The notes beneath the pieces are model-generated. The model saw only the letters and a program-made list of their open reading frames with translations. It did not search any database and was not told where the DNA came from. The position numbers and the translations under genes are program-made. A stretch of DNA of 32,869 nucleotides from a bacterium. GTDB taxonomy: Bacteria > Bacillota > Clostridia > UBA1381. Positions 11,301 through 18,403 of the stretch are shown piece after piece (position 1 is the stretch's first letter; every line of letters begins with the position of its first letter). The stretch is from assembly GCA_030536655.1 (NCBI GenBank), contig JAUNPN010000019.1, positions 1 through 32,869 on the forward strand, given 5' to 3'.

Positions 11301-12166
11301 ACGTCATAAACACCCGGCTTTACTCTGAAATATGAGCCGTTATACTTTCTGTTTATAATCTGCTGATTATTCTCAGCCGTAACATTAAGCTCGTCCGCTT
11401 TGAATCTGTAGCAGCTGCTGCCCGAATGTGCGTCCTCAGTTGTTACTCCGTATTCCGCCACCGCATTTGCTCCGATAGCGGTATCCCACCACGAGGAATC
11501 TTCGCCTTCCCAGCCGCATTCATAGCTTTCCCGTATGTACTCATTCTGAACCTGCACCGATGTAACCGGATTTGAGAGTGCCTCTCCTCTGTCAATTTTT
11601 TCAATTGTAATATCATCAAAATTAACTCCTCCGGTTGCCGCTCTTAATCCGACTGTAATCCTGCACTTTCTTGCACCGTCTGTAGGAAGAATATAAAAAT
11701 CGTTTCCCTGCCAATGCTCATCATAGGCTTCATCATTATCCTTTGACGCAACGCAGTATTCATACTGCGTTCCGGGGATTTCCATATTATTTTCATCAAG
11801 CAGCGTATATGTGAATACCGCTCCGCCGATGCTTCCGTTCAGCCTCGTATAGTCATTGCTGAGCAAATAATACAGTCCCACCCTGTAAGCAGACCCACTG
11901 TTCACATCAAAGGTCTGCGCGATGGATGCATACTCGCTTTCCTCTGCCGAAGAGCTAAGCGCCTCAAACCTATAGGACTTTTCTCCCGAACGCTTTCTGA
12001 ACTCGTCATACCCCATTGCCGTTCTTCCGTTCCGGGTATTTATCGTCCATTCCGCTTCACCGGTTTCAAAGCCATATGTCCCGATGTTATCCGATGCGTG
12101 AATTATCGGCACTGCCGAAAAAAGCATTGATGCTGCAAGTCCGGCACTTATTATTTTCTTTAACAC
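8372..12166 (-). CDS. Secreted alpha/alpha-toroid protein with CBM-like modules, putative polysaccharide-active enzyme
   Basis: First gene of the left operon, 1264 residues. It starts with GTG and has GGAGG 7 nt upstream. Order seen: signal peptide (1-25), two CBM4/9-like beta-sandwiches (about 30-190 and 220-385, each ending in a DDI/DDLTI strand), a beta module (about 405-600), a helical toroid-like region (about 605-1010), a degenerate SLH-like segment (about 1020-1095) and a C-terminal beta region. From about residue 405 onward it is paralogous to the 1342-residue protein at 28043-32071. Shared blocks include L(D)-GN-ESE-AH, NY(I/V)T(I/V)(K/R)L, ERxxxxLD and YG(P/K)Y. I do not recognise a named enzyme family. 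DGNYGPHG...LAY (about 882) is a loose reminder of PL8-type toroid lyases. Enzymatic action on a uronic polysaccharide is inferred from context only. Confidence 0.88.
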   Translation of the reverse strand: MLKKIISAGLAASMLFSAVPIIHASDNIGTYGFETGEAEWTINTRNGRTAMGYDEFRKRSGEKSYRFEALSSSAEESEYASIAQTFDVNSGSAYRVGLYYLLSNDYTRLNGSIGGAVFTYTLLDENNMEIPGTQYEYCVASKDNDEAYDEHWQGNDFYILPTDGARKCRITVGLRAATGGVNFDDITIEKIDRGEALSNPVTSVQVQNEYIRESYECGWEGEDSSWWDTAIGANAVAEYGVTTEDAHSGSSCYRFKADELNVTAENNQQIINRKYNGSYFRVKPGVYDVSWWYKILGPYKRASNSWGMSVNIIVYTDDLKTQTVNISKTYLDSDADKDWQKSSYSVTVPEGSSYIRINIGLRASTGTFMVDDLTINPLMSDFVSTPDLENYHGMEVKKLDSDSIFINLNTEESASDDVLDSVILGNEESEKAHNADVGKSVAGYGGLGDTYRQLYPGDDKIWVTMKVDPYKMNYITVKLWGSEAENKEIQNLMINDEFGTLQAKYGTNWPVWDNMYSEPAQRESYFYATYRLPMAMTYGRNEVRFQIYHGGDANAYSANGMNTAYEYSRQLYKLVTHTDTRYKKMADDKDGITKRYDLGAIKVSPNGLSPYDYIINEMNAGVESIMQSQNYGPQWEEAVAAGRSPAGATGAVLEGTNSYSHGSWENWKQVHYVKCIGSNSENQKGIRAMAMAYNREWSNHYHDPEIVERCVAWLDYQVRSQGSNGGWNNETYKTWIGGPDRMPATGGINAGARAVGEVYTELADAIEAGGYLDEYIDDDLNTDTPPVKRRNAYTTMYVKASDYMFNVIVRKPAVNQELFNVVSGVAYQMALKRLNPSSCMDEAALKQRMYESVGIYPTPRKSIMISPKGLSMETVGHLDGAYDGNYGPHGAAMAADLAYMTGDELIIKKAINASHAMNYFADTIMNRSGFNALRRDYSINTRNYKGPGLIEYAAWNNFIAAGFGSKDSVRSMELFIENGELYLSSLVSDRRLLFYMILNFDAMGDKIKEASKGYKTYADIKGIPQEAAVVTLAWKGIIEGVNETSFAPQEKISEADFKRWLSNAFGNENEIKYNSIMSRAQAAYEIYYRLLDKGVYITKFDLGSGIYLPNEPWNKDENGKQREYVFSDEVAQSFSLQHNGEFVRGTLDWRSTMPSGAYYADDHREVAVYSQVIRFHEMNDKWSGHGNGYMTTPLGLRRINVAKYGPYVIIMNCSDENKTVNVEFKADTARVHELVNDTMMDVNGKITMQPLSTLVFDLRETEGN

Positions 12167-12201
12167 GTCTGCGCCTCCTTAAAAACTTTTTCTTTGTTTA
12201 T

Positions 12202-12230
12202 ATTTTATCATATTATATTCACTTTTTCAA
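12202..12230 (-). promoter_or_regulatory. Sigma-A promoter of the secreted-protein operon
   Basis: On the minus strand, TTGAAA (12225-12230), a 17-bp spacer and TAAAAT (12202-12207), preceded by TGA as an extended -10. It lies about 35 bp upstream of the GTG start at 12166. It would drive the three large secreted-protein genes. Confidence 0.75.
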
Positions 12231-12237
12231 CTTTGCT

Positions 12238-12268
12238 TTTTAACAATGCTGTTTTAAATATGTTAAAA
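12238..12268. promoter_or_regulatory. Inverted repeat upstream of the secreted-protein promoter
   Basis: TTTTAACA (12238-12245) and TGTTAAAA (12261-12268) form a perfect 8-bp inverted repeat with a 15-bp spacer. It is centred about 58 bp upstream of the inferred start point, a usual activator position. It lies between this promoter and the terminator of the next operon. The regulator is unknown, and the AT-rich context makes chance possible. Confidence 0.4.
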
Positions 12269-12292
12269 GCAGATAACCATGAAAATCTCTAT

Positions 12293-12329
12293 AAAAAAAG
12301 GTCTCAGAACTCATTTTGTTCCAAGACCT
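12293..12329 (-). terminator. Intrinsic terminator of the ABC/GH88/ROK operon
   Basis: On the minus strand a 12-bp stem (AGGTCTTGGAAC with GTTCTGAGACCT, two pairs being G-U wobbles), a 7-nt loop and then a run of T residues. It begins a few bases after the ROK stop codon. Confidence 0.85.
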
Positions 12330-12334
12330 ATTCT

Positions 12335-13270
12335 TCATTTAACCAGCATAGCCGCTCCGATAATGCCCGCATCATTAAAAAGCTTTGCCGTAACAATCCT
12401 GCTCTTCGGCATGAATTTATTGAAGCCGTTTGCACTGACATAATCACGTACAGGATTAAGCAGATAATCTCCTTCGCGGCTTATGCCGCCTCCGATGGAA
12501 ATAATCTCAGGCTGAATAAAATTCTCACAGCTTACAATACCGTCCGCAATATATCTTGCATACTGCTCAACTATCTTCTGTCCTGCCTCATCACCGTTCT
12601 TCGCCGCTTCAAAGGCTGTTCTTCCTGAAACCTTGCCATCTCTTTCGGCAATCGTATTCATCATACTTTCCGGATACTGCTCCATCGCGCGCCTTGTATC
12701 ACGAATAAGCGCAGTTACGGAAGCATATGCCTCCCAGCAGCCCTCCTTGCCGCAGGTGCATTTCTCACCGCCCGAAATCAGCGTTATATGACCGGCCTCA
12801 ATCGCAGCACCGTTGAAGCCGCGGAATATCTTTCCATTCAATATAAGACCTCCGCCCACACCGGTTCCAAGCGTAATAAAAAGGAAACAATCTGCTCCGC
12901 CGCCGTTTACGGTATACTCTCCGAGTGCCGCACAGTTAGCATCATTATCCACCTTTACCGGCAAGTTCAGATACTTTTTAAAATGCTCTGCCAAAGGGAA
13001 ATGAGCCATCGGAATATTATTGGAATATACAACCTCACCCTTTTCAAAATCAATCGTTCCCGGACAGCCTATTCCAATGCCCTTGATTTCCTCATGTTCT
13101 GTGCCGCTTTCCGCAATAAGCTGCTTTGACAGCTCCGCCATATCACGTACAATCTCCTCTGTGGGACGCTCGCTCTCTGTAGGAACGCTCTTACTGCAAA
13201 TGATGTTTCCGTTTTCGTCTACAATACCGGCGGCAATATTTGTACCGCCCAAATCTATACCTATATACAT
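12335..13270 (-). CDS. ROK-family sugar kinase (glucokinase-like)
   Basis: Cytoplasmic kinase that phosphorylates a hexose or an N-acetylated amino sugar with ATP, 311 residues, a normal ROK length. Numbered from MYIGIDLGGTN: ATP phosphate motif DLGGTN (6-11), GCPGTID (68-74), catalytic aspartate D110 in NDAN, LGTGVGGG (134-141), and the zinc site H161 with C171, C173 and C178 in the CTCGKEGCWE signature. I prefer the ATG at 13270 because AAAGGGTG lies just upstream and the protein then begins at the conserved first strand; an upstream in-frame ATG at 13294 would add 8 residues that match nothing. It is last in the importer operon, so it probably acts on a monosaccharide released from imported oligosaccharides. 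The exact sugar cannot be told from sequence. Confidence 0.93.
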   Translation of the reverse strand: MYIGIDLGGTNIAAGIVDENGNIICSKSVPTESERPTEEIVRDMAELSKQLIAESGTEHEEIKGIGIGCPGTIDFEKGEVVYSNNIPMAHFPLAEHFKKYLNLPVKVDNDANCAALGEYTVNGGGADCFLFITLGTGVGGGLILNGKIFRGFNGAAIEAGHITLISGGEKCTCGKEGCWEAYASVTALIRDTRRAMEQYPESMMNTIAERDGKVSGRTAFEAAKNGDEAGQKIVEQYARYIADGIVSCENFIQPEIISIGGGISREGDYLLNPVRDYVSANGFNKFMPKSRIVTAKLFNDAGIIGAAMLVK

Positions 13271-13288
13271 ATTTTCACCCTTTATTAA

Positions 13289-13338
13289 GGGCAATCCCCG
13301 AAAACCCGGATACTGCGTCCGGTTCTCAAAGATTGCCC
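13289..13338 (-). other. Intercistronic hairpin between GH88 and ROK genes
   Basis: Outer stem GGGCAATC (13289-13296) with GATTGCCC (13331-13338), and inner stem CCGGA (13306-13310) with TCCGG (13318-13322). It fills most of the gap between the GH88 stop and the kinase ribosome binding site. No T run follows on the minus strand, so it is more likely an mRNA processing or stability element than a terminator. Confidence 0.6.
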
Positions 13339-13344
13339 GAATTT

Positions 13345-14481
13345 TTACCAGAAGAGCATTTCAAAGCCTTTCAGCTTATAAATTGCCTCTGTGAAATAAT
13401 AATCTCCATAAATAATCGGTACTTCCTTGCCCTGCGGACGGCATACATATGCCTCTGTTCCCTTTTGGAGAATAGACTGCTCTTCCAGACTCCAGTTACA
13501 GAGATTTTCGTCCATTGCTTTCAGCAGCTTAATCGCCGCATTCAGATACAAACGCTTTTCATTCTCAGGAACAGCCTTTGCAATTTCCAGTAAACCGCAC
13601 GCCGTACAAGCTCCGGCAGTCGCATCATAAATTATCGGTTCCTCCGGACTTCTGAAATCTACCTTCGGCAGCCAGTCATCGCATACATTCGCTATGAAAT
13701 AATGTGCAACACGCTTTGCTGCGTCCAGATATTCCTGATTTCCTGTATGCAGATAGCTTAATGCAAAACCGTAAATTGCCCATGCCTGACCTCTTGTCCA
13801 TGAAGAACCCACTCCGTAGCCCTGTCCGCCGAAGGTTTCAACAACCTCTCCGTTTGAAGGGTCAAGGCTTACGATATGATTAACCGAACCATCCGGACGA
13901 ATGTGAGTTTTCAGAACCTTATTCGCATGATTGACCGCAATATGCTTAAAGCGGTCGTCCTTATATTCCTCGCTTGCCCAGTAGAGAATCGGAATATTCA
14001 TCATACTGTCGATAATTACCCAGCCGGTGCAGTCATCGTTCCATGAACGGATAAATCCGCCTGCCGCATTATATCTTGATGCAAGAATATCTGCTGCAAT
14101 AGTCGTCCTTACTCTTGACTTCTTACCGCCGAACAGTCTGTAATTCACGCCGCTCGAAATATGCCACATAAAGCCGACATCATGATGAAGTGTATCGTAT
14201 TCGCCGAATGCCGCGTCAAGCAGCTCCTCGGAACGCTCTGCGACCTCTTTATACACATCATTCTTTGTTCCGACATACATCAGCCACATCAGTCCCGGCC
14301 AGAATCCGTTTGTCCACCACGTAATATCCTCTGATGCCATATCATTATATACGCCGTTTACTGTTGTATACGGAATTTTATCCTTATTCAGCGGCGCAAC
14401 CACTTTAAGCTTAGAATCAATCTTATTCCAGACTTCATCTACCCATGCGCGGTCCGCGTCACTTAAATTATATAAATACAT
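13345..14481 (-). CDS. GH88 unsaturated glucuronyl hydrolase
   Basis: Predicted cytoplasmic hydrolase of 378 residues that removes the 4,5-unsaturated uronic acid left at the non-reducing end by polysaccharide lyases. Bacillus UGL, the GH88 prototype, has 377 residues as I recall. Seen: WTNGFWPGLMWLMY (56-69), HHDVGFMWHISSG (99-111) with D101 matching the first catalytic aspartate, IIDSMMNIPILYW (156-168) with D158 matching the second, and SSWTRGQAWAIYGF (226-239), which is typical of GH88 rather than GH105. There is no signal peptide, which suits import of the substrate first. The start has AAAGGCGG 8 nt upstream. It sits between the binding lipoprotein and the sugar kinase in one operon. 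GH105 (rhamnogalacturonyl hydrolase) is the main alternative. The uronide could come from a glycosaminoglycan or another uronic polysaccharide. Confidence 0.9.
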   Translation of the reverse strand: MYLYNLSDADRAWVDEVWNKIDSKLKVVAPLNKDKIPYTTVNGVYNDMASEDITWWTNGFWPGLMWLMYVGTKNDVYKEVAERSEELLDAAFGEYDTLHHDVGFMWHISSGVNYRLFGGKKSRVRTTIAADILASRYNAAGGFIRSWNDDCTGWVIIDSMMNIPILYWASEEYKDDRFKHIAVNHANKVLKTHIRPDGSVNHIVSLDPSNGEVVETFGGQGYGVGSSWTRGQAWAIYGFALSYLHTGNQEYLDAAKRVAHYFIANVCDDWLPKVDFRSPEEPIIYDATAGACTACGLLEIAKAVPENEKRLYLNAAIKLLKAMDENLCNWSLEEQSILQKGTEAYVCRPQGKEVPIIYGDYYFTEAIYKLKGFEMLFW

Positions 14482-14500
14482 CTATTCTACCGCCTTTTGC

Positions 14501-14534
14501 AGCGAAGAAAATAAGCTGACTTATTTTTCTCGCT
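14501..14534. other. Intercistronic hairpin between binding-protein and GH88 genes
   Basis: AGCGAAGAAAATAAG (14501-14515), loop CTGA, then CTTATTTTTCTCGCT (14520-14534): a 15-position stem with one mismatch and one wobble. The operon is transcribed on the minus strand, where no T run follows, so it looks like a stability or attenuation element. On the plus strand it is followed by T residues, so it could also stop antisense transcription. Confidence 0.6.
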
Positions 14535-14539
14535 CTTTT

Positions 14540-16138
14540 TTATTTTGAATTCTTTTCCTTGAGGAACTCATTGATTTGTCTCTTTGCTTCCTCACGAATC
14601 ACATCAAGACCGTTGTTAAGACATTCCTGAGTATTCTGCCGCTTTACCTCAACAGGGTTATCCAACGCACCATGCTCCAAAGCCGTATTGACCTTTGAGG
14701 TTATACCCGAAATAACAGATGTTTCTGTCTGAAGCTGAGATGTATCAAAGGTAAATCCTGCAAGCGGGCTTTCATAATAAGCCTCCGGCTCCAAATCATA
14801 CTTCTTGTATTCATAAATATCATCAGGAAGTGATGACTGGAACTTTACAAAGTTCGGATTCCATGTAAGAACATATCCCGGGAATGAATACTTATCTCTG
14901 TCTGCCGGAGTGAGCTGTTCATACTTATCCTCTCCAACCTTATTCCAGTTCACACCCTCAATCCCCTGCTCAAACAAATCATGGTTATCCTCATCCGCAT
15001 ACAACCAATCAAGGAACTTGAGAACCTTATCAGTCTTTTTCGACCATGCCGGAATACAAACAAAGTTATTTGCCTTGAGGTCTGTTACTCTTGCTTCATT
15101 TTCCATAGCTCTTACACCGTCATTCAGAATAAATACCCCAAGCTCTGCATCAGGAATTGCCGATTTAAGCTCTGTTGCCTTCTGCTCATAGGTGTCAAGG
15201 TTATCTACCATTGCCGCGCACTTCAATCCTGTAAGCATAGACCATGAATCCTTACGGTTTAGTGAATCCTTTTCAAGATACTTGTTCCACTCGCGGAGCT
15301 TTCTTAGTCTTGCCATACCCAAAAGCTCGCCATCGCGGTACTTTTCCGGGAATGCAGCGTAACGCGAGGTATCCTCGCCCTCATACACAATGTCAACAAC
15401 CTCTGTATTATCTTCGTTAAGAAGAATATGCGCAAACGCGCCGACATTCATTCTTACAATATGATTTTTCGCAAAATCAACTAAATCCTGCGCGAACAAG
15501 CTGTAAAAGCCTCTTGAGCCGGTTACACCGAACGGCACCATATTCATCGCAGCTTCTTCACCGGACTGAATCGCATCAAAGAATTTCTGCAAATCCTCAT
15601 AGTTGTCAATCTGACCGTTATTTCCTATATTATACTTTTTTGCAAGGTCTTTTCTGTAATATACACAGTCAATACCATTGCCGTATGTTCTCATCATCGG
15701 TAAACCGTAAAGATGTCCGAAGTAATAATTTGCATCTGCAATGTTATCCGGAAAAGCCTTGCTAAGATTTGGATATTCTCCGCTTTCAAGATAACCCTCC
15801 AAAGGAGTATACATCTCATATGCCGCAAAATTCTTAAGCTTATTGAACGGAGCGTCAAACACCAGGTCATAATTTTCTGAACCAATCATTCTCAGATTCA
15901 GCTTTTCCTTGTAGCTTCCCTGAGATATCCACTCTACATCCAGCTTGACGCCTGTTTCCTCTGCGTCCTTTTTATTATATTCCGCAAGCACCTGCTCCCA
16001 GCCGGTAGGCTTCTGACCTGACAGCATAACCTTAATTGTATCCGCGTCCTTGCCGCTTCCGCTGCAGCCCACAAGAATCGGTGCGGCCATGACTGCCGTT
16101 AAACCGGCAGTCATTATTTTCTTAATATTAATCTTCAT
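14540..16138 (-). CDS. Extracellular solute-binding lipoprotein of a sugar ABC importer
   Basis: Membrane-anchored receptor that captures oligosaccharides outside the cell and hands them to the two permeases encoded just upstream. It has 532 residues, typical of the long cluster of sugar-binding proteins (Bacillus YtcQ/LplA, alginate-binding AlgQ types). A lipobox LVGC places the modified cysteine at residue 25 after a short basic and hydrophobic signal; the mature start SGSGKDADTIKVML is usual for the family. I chose the ATG at 16138 because GGAG lies 6 nt upstream; the in-frame ATG at 16150 adds four residues and has a poorer site. It is flanked on both sides by intercistronic hairpins, often seen around binding-protein genes that need more product than the permeases. 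Ligand inferred: uronide-containing oligosaccharide. Confidence 0.93.
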   Translation of the reverse strand: MKINIKKIMTAGLTAVMAAPILVGCSGSGKDADTIKVMLSGQKPTGWEQVLAEYNKKDAEETGVKLDVEWISQGSYKEKLNLRMIGSENYDLVFDAPFNKLKNFAAYEMYTPLEGYLESGEYPNLSKAFPDNIADANYYFGHLYGLPMMRTYGNGIDCVYYRKDLAKKYNIGNNGQIDNYEDLQKFFDAIQSGEEAAMNMVPFGVTGSRGFYSLFAQDLVDFAKNHIVRMNVGAFAHILLNEDNTEVVDIVYEGEDTSRYAAFPEKYRDGELLGMARLRKLREWNKYLEKDSLNRKDSWSMLTGLKCAAMVDNLDTYEQKATELKSAIPDAELGVFILNDGVRAMENEARVTDLKANNFVCIPAWSKKTDKVLKFLDWLYADEDNHDLFEQGIEGVNWNKVGEDKYEQLTPADRDKYSFPGYVLTWNPNFVKFQSSLPDDIYEYKKYDLEPEAYYESPLAGFTFDTSQLQTETSVISGITSKVNTALEHGALDNPVEVKRQNTQECLNNGLDVIREEAKRQINEFLKEKNSK

Positions 16139-16153
16139 TTTAATCTCCATTCC

Positions 16154-16169
16154 GCCGCCTCACGGCGGC
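16154..16169. other. GC-rich intercistronic hairpin before the binding-protein gene
   Basis: GCCGCC (16154-16159), loop, GGCGGC (16164-16169), a perfect 6-bp stem. On the transcribed minus strand the loop is GTGA, a GNRA tetraloop. It lies between the permease stop and the binding-protein start. Likely an mRNA stabiliser that favours the binding-protein segment. Confidence 0.65.
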
Positions 16170-16184
16170 AAGTTTAACTAAAAA

Positions 16185-17066
16185 TCAACCCTTTACCGAA
16201 CCAACTGTAAGACCCTGTACGAAATACTTCTGTAAGAACGGATACAACAATACAATCGGACCTATCGTTACAACTGCTGTTGCCATCTGAACTGTTTCCG
16301 CCGGAACAAGTCCTTCCGTCTGAACACCTGCCTGCGCCGCATTCTGCTGAACGAACTGAATATCCTTCTGAATCATCATGATGAGATACTGAAGCGGATA
16401 CTTCCATTCTGTGTGGATATAAAGCAATGCCTTATACCATTCGTTCCAGTATGCCAACGCGTAGAATAAACCAACCGTTGCGATACCCGGCAAAGAAATC
16501 GGAAGAATGATTTTAAAGAAAATCACAATATCATTTGCGCCGTCAATTCTGCCCGACTCCGATAATGCATCGGGAATGCCGTTGAAGAAGTTTCTCATAA
16601 GAAGCAGGTTCCACGCATTTACAAGCGACGGTAAAATCAATGCCCACAGAGAATCCGACAAATGAAGATATTTTGTTACCCACAAATATGTCGGAACAAG
16701 ACCGCCGGTGAACAGCATTGTAAAATAGATGAAGAATGCTATCGCTCCGCGGTACTGCATTCCCTTGCAGGAAATCGCATAAGCACACGCACAGGTTACA
16801 AGCATACTCAATACAGTTCCTACAACTGTTATAAATATTGTAACACCATATGCCGGAAGAATTGTTCCGGATTTGAACAACATTCTATATGCCGCCAAGT
16901 CAAATTCAGCAGGCCAGAGCCTGTATCCCATCTGATTTAACGACGCCTGTGATGTGAACGAGCTTGCCAGTACGAGCAGAAGCGGTACAAGACAAAGCAC
17001 TGCAAAAATGATTATGAAGCCGTAGCATACAACAGATACGGCGGTATCGCCTTTTACTTTTTTCAT
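16185..17066 (-). CDS. Sugar ABC importer permease, second subunit (LplC/YtcP-like)
   Basis: Integral membrane subunit of 293 residues with six predicted membrane segments. The first follows a short basic N-terminus (KKVKGDTAVSVVCYG...). The cytoplasmic EAA loop, which docks the ATPase, reads as ESGRIDGAND...ILPISLPG, with the usual GA and LP positions conserved. The family-typical WNEWYKALLYI segment follows, and the protein ends with FVQGLTVGSVKG, characteristic of LplC-type permeases. The ATG at 17066 is chosen because GGAGGG lies 8 nt upstream and it falls after the preceding stop; an upstream in-frame ATG at 17108 would overlap that gene. It pairs with the permease ending at 17081. Confidence 0.93.
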   Translation of the reverse strand: MKKVKGDTAVSVVCYGFIIIFAVLCLVPLLLVLASSFTSQASLNQMGYRLWPAEFDLAAYRMLFKSGTILPAYGVTIFITVVGTVLSMLVTCACAYAISCKGMQYRGAIAFFIYFTMLFTGGLVPTYLWVTKYLHLSDSLWALILPSLVNAWNLLLMRNFFNGIPDALSESGRIDGANDIVIFFKIILPISLPGIATVGLFYALAYWNEWYKALLYIHTEWKYPLQYLIMMIQKDIQFVQQNAAQAGVQTEGLVPAETVQMATAVVTIGPIVLLYPFLQKYFVQGLTVGSVKG

Positions 17067-17080
17067 TGTACAATCCCTCC

Positions 17081-18058
17081 TTAAAATAATGCCGATTCCG
17101 GACTCCACTTATTCGCAATCTTGTTACACAAAACAACGAAAAGGAATCCAAGGATTGACTGCACCAGACCTACCGCAGCCGTCTGTCCCATATTTGGATT
17201 TTCAAACATCTGTCTGAACAAATATGTATCAATTACGTCTGTTGTCGGATACAGCAGCGAGTTTGTGCCGACCATTGCATAAATCATGCCGAAGTCGCCG
17301 TTGAAGATTTTACCGACATTCATGATTGTCAGCATAATAATTGTGTTTTTCAGCATAGGCAGTGTCAGCCTTGTAATACACTGCCAACGGCTTGCACCGT
17401 CAACCGCTGCCGCCTCATATATTGATGAGTCGAAACCGGTTATAGTTGCAAGATAGACAATCGAGCCGAAGCCTGCGCCCTGCCATATTCTTAAAAGAAC
17501 AAGTACTGCCGGCCAGACCGACGGGGTGTTATAAAATTCAATACCCTGTCCGCCCATCTTCTGAATAACCTGGTTCACAATACCGTTTGATGCAAGAATT
17601 GCAACCGACAGCATTGAAATAACCGTCCACGACATGAAATGCGGAAGAATTACGACTGACTGGGTAATCTTCTTGACCCATTTGTTCTTCATTTCCGAAA
17701 GCATTATCGCAATCACAACCGAAGTCAGCGTTGTAAACGCAATGAACAATACATTTAAGAATAATGTATTTGCCGTTACGGTTATCCAGTTATTCGTTGC
17801 AAAAAATGCCTTGAAGTTTTCCAGTCCGACAAATTGGCTTGCCCAGATACCCTTCATAGGCCTGTAATCAACAAACGCGATATACAGTCCCGCCATCGGA
17901 ATGTAAGCAAATAAGACAAAAAACACGAGTGCCGGCAGACAAAGAACATACAACCACGGATTTCTTTTTATATCCTGCAGCAGTGTCGGTTTGATTTTCT
18001 TATTGGCAGCCTTCCGTGCCTTCATGACCGCCTTGTTTTCTGCTGTTGAAGTTTTCAC
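17081..18058 (-). CDS. Sugar ABC importer permease, first subunit (LplB/YteP-like)
   Basis: Integral membrane subunit of 325 residues with about six membrane segments. The first is NPWLYVLCLPALVFFVLFAY, followed by IPMAGLYIAFVDYRP, a standard LplB/YteP opening. The EAA loop is intact (EAAAVDGASRW...LTLP). I place the start at the GTG at 18058, which has AGGAGGT 9 nt upstream; an in-frame ATG at 18142 would start upstream of that site and almost at the promoter. First gene of the importer operon. No ATPase gene is in the operon, so a shared MsmX-type ATPase elsewhere in the genome is expected, as in the Bacillus Ytc/Yte importer. Confidence 0.92.
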   Translation of the reverse strand: MKTSTAENKAVMKARKAANKKIKPTLLQDIKRNPWLYVLCLPALVFFVLFAYIPMAGLYIAFVDYRPMKGIWASQFVGLENFKAFFATNNWITVTANTLFLNVLFIAFTTLTSVVIAIMLSEMKNKWVKKITQSVVILPHFMSWTVISMLSVAILASNGIVNQVIQKMGGQGIEFYNTPSVWPAVLVLLRIWQGAGFGSIVYLATITGFDSSIYEAAAVDGASRWQCITRLTLPMLKNTIIMLTIMNVGKIFNGDFGMIYAMVGTNSLLYPTTDVIDTYLFRQMFENPNMGQTAAVGLVQSILGFLFVVLCNKIANKWSPESALF

Positions 18059-18133
18059 AGCAAAATCACCTCCTGATAAAAATTTTAATGGCTCAGCGTC
18101 CGCACCGGCTTCACCGCTTCGCCTGTTAGTTAA

Positions 18134-18162
18134 ATTATACATATACTCCTACAAGATTTCAA
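18134..18162 (-). promoter_or_regulatory. Sigma-A promoter of the importer operon
   Basis: On the minus strand TTGAAA (18157-18162), exactly 17 bp, then consensus TATAAT (18134-18139). The inferred start is near 18127, giving an untranslated leader of about 70 nt before the GTG at 18058. Confidence 0.85.
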
Positions 18163-18187
18163 GTTTGTATATTCAAAATTTTCTTTG

Positions 18188-18200
18188 TTTTGTTACAAAA
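18188..18200. promoter_or_regulatory. Possible operator upstream of the importer promoter
   Basis: TTTTG-TTA-CAAAA palindrome centred about 67 bp upstream of the inferred importer start point. The position suits an activator, but the AT-rich context makes chance likely enough to keep confidence low. Confidence 0.3.
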
Positions 18201-18263
18201 TTCATCATTTTATCAAATAAAACAGTAAAAACAAGAAAAATAGTGAGCTTTTACATCCCCTGC

Positions 18264-18321
18264 AATGCTTGCATTATAATTTTTTCACAAAACTTTCTAT
18301 TGACAATTTATTATGCATTAT
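18264..18321. promoter_or_regulatory. Direct and inverted repeats in the divergent regulator region
   Basis: TGCATTAT occurs at 18270-18277 and again at 18314-18321, 44 bp apart (about four helical turns). The first copy overlaps the inverted repeat AATGC-TT-GCATT (18264-18275); the second lies inside the spacer of the regulator promoter. AraC-family proteins commonly bind direct repeats, so self-repression is possible. Apart from these sites and the two promoters, the 345-bp gap 18059-18403 shows only AT-rich sequence. Confidence 0.35.
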
Positions 18322-18329
18322 GCTATAAT
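18300..18329 (+). promoter_or_regulatory. Sigma-A promoter of the AraC regulator
   Basis: TTGACA (18300-18305), 18 bp, TATAAT (18324-18329), with TGC directly before it as an extended -10. Both boxes match consensus perfectly. Inferred start near 18336. Confidence 0.85.
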
Positions 18330-18403
18330 AAATATATATTTTTATTCAAATACATTATTATTTGCACATATAATTAAAAATACATATTTGGGGTGACAAC
18401 AAC

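Noticed and set aside
18059-18142. 28-residue N-terminal extension of the first permease
   Set aside because: It would start almost at the inferred transcription start. The GTG at 18058 has a consensus AGGAGGT, and the extension matches no permease feature.
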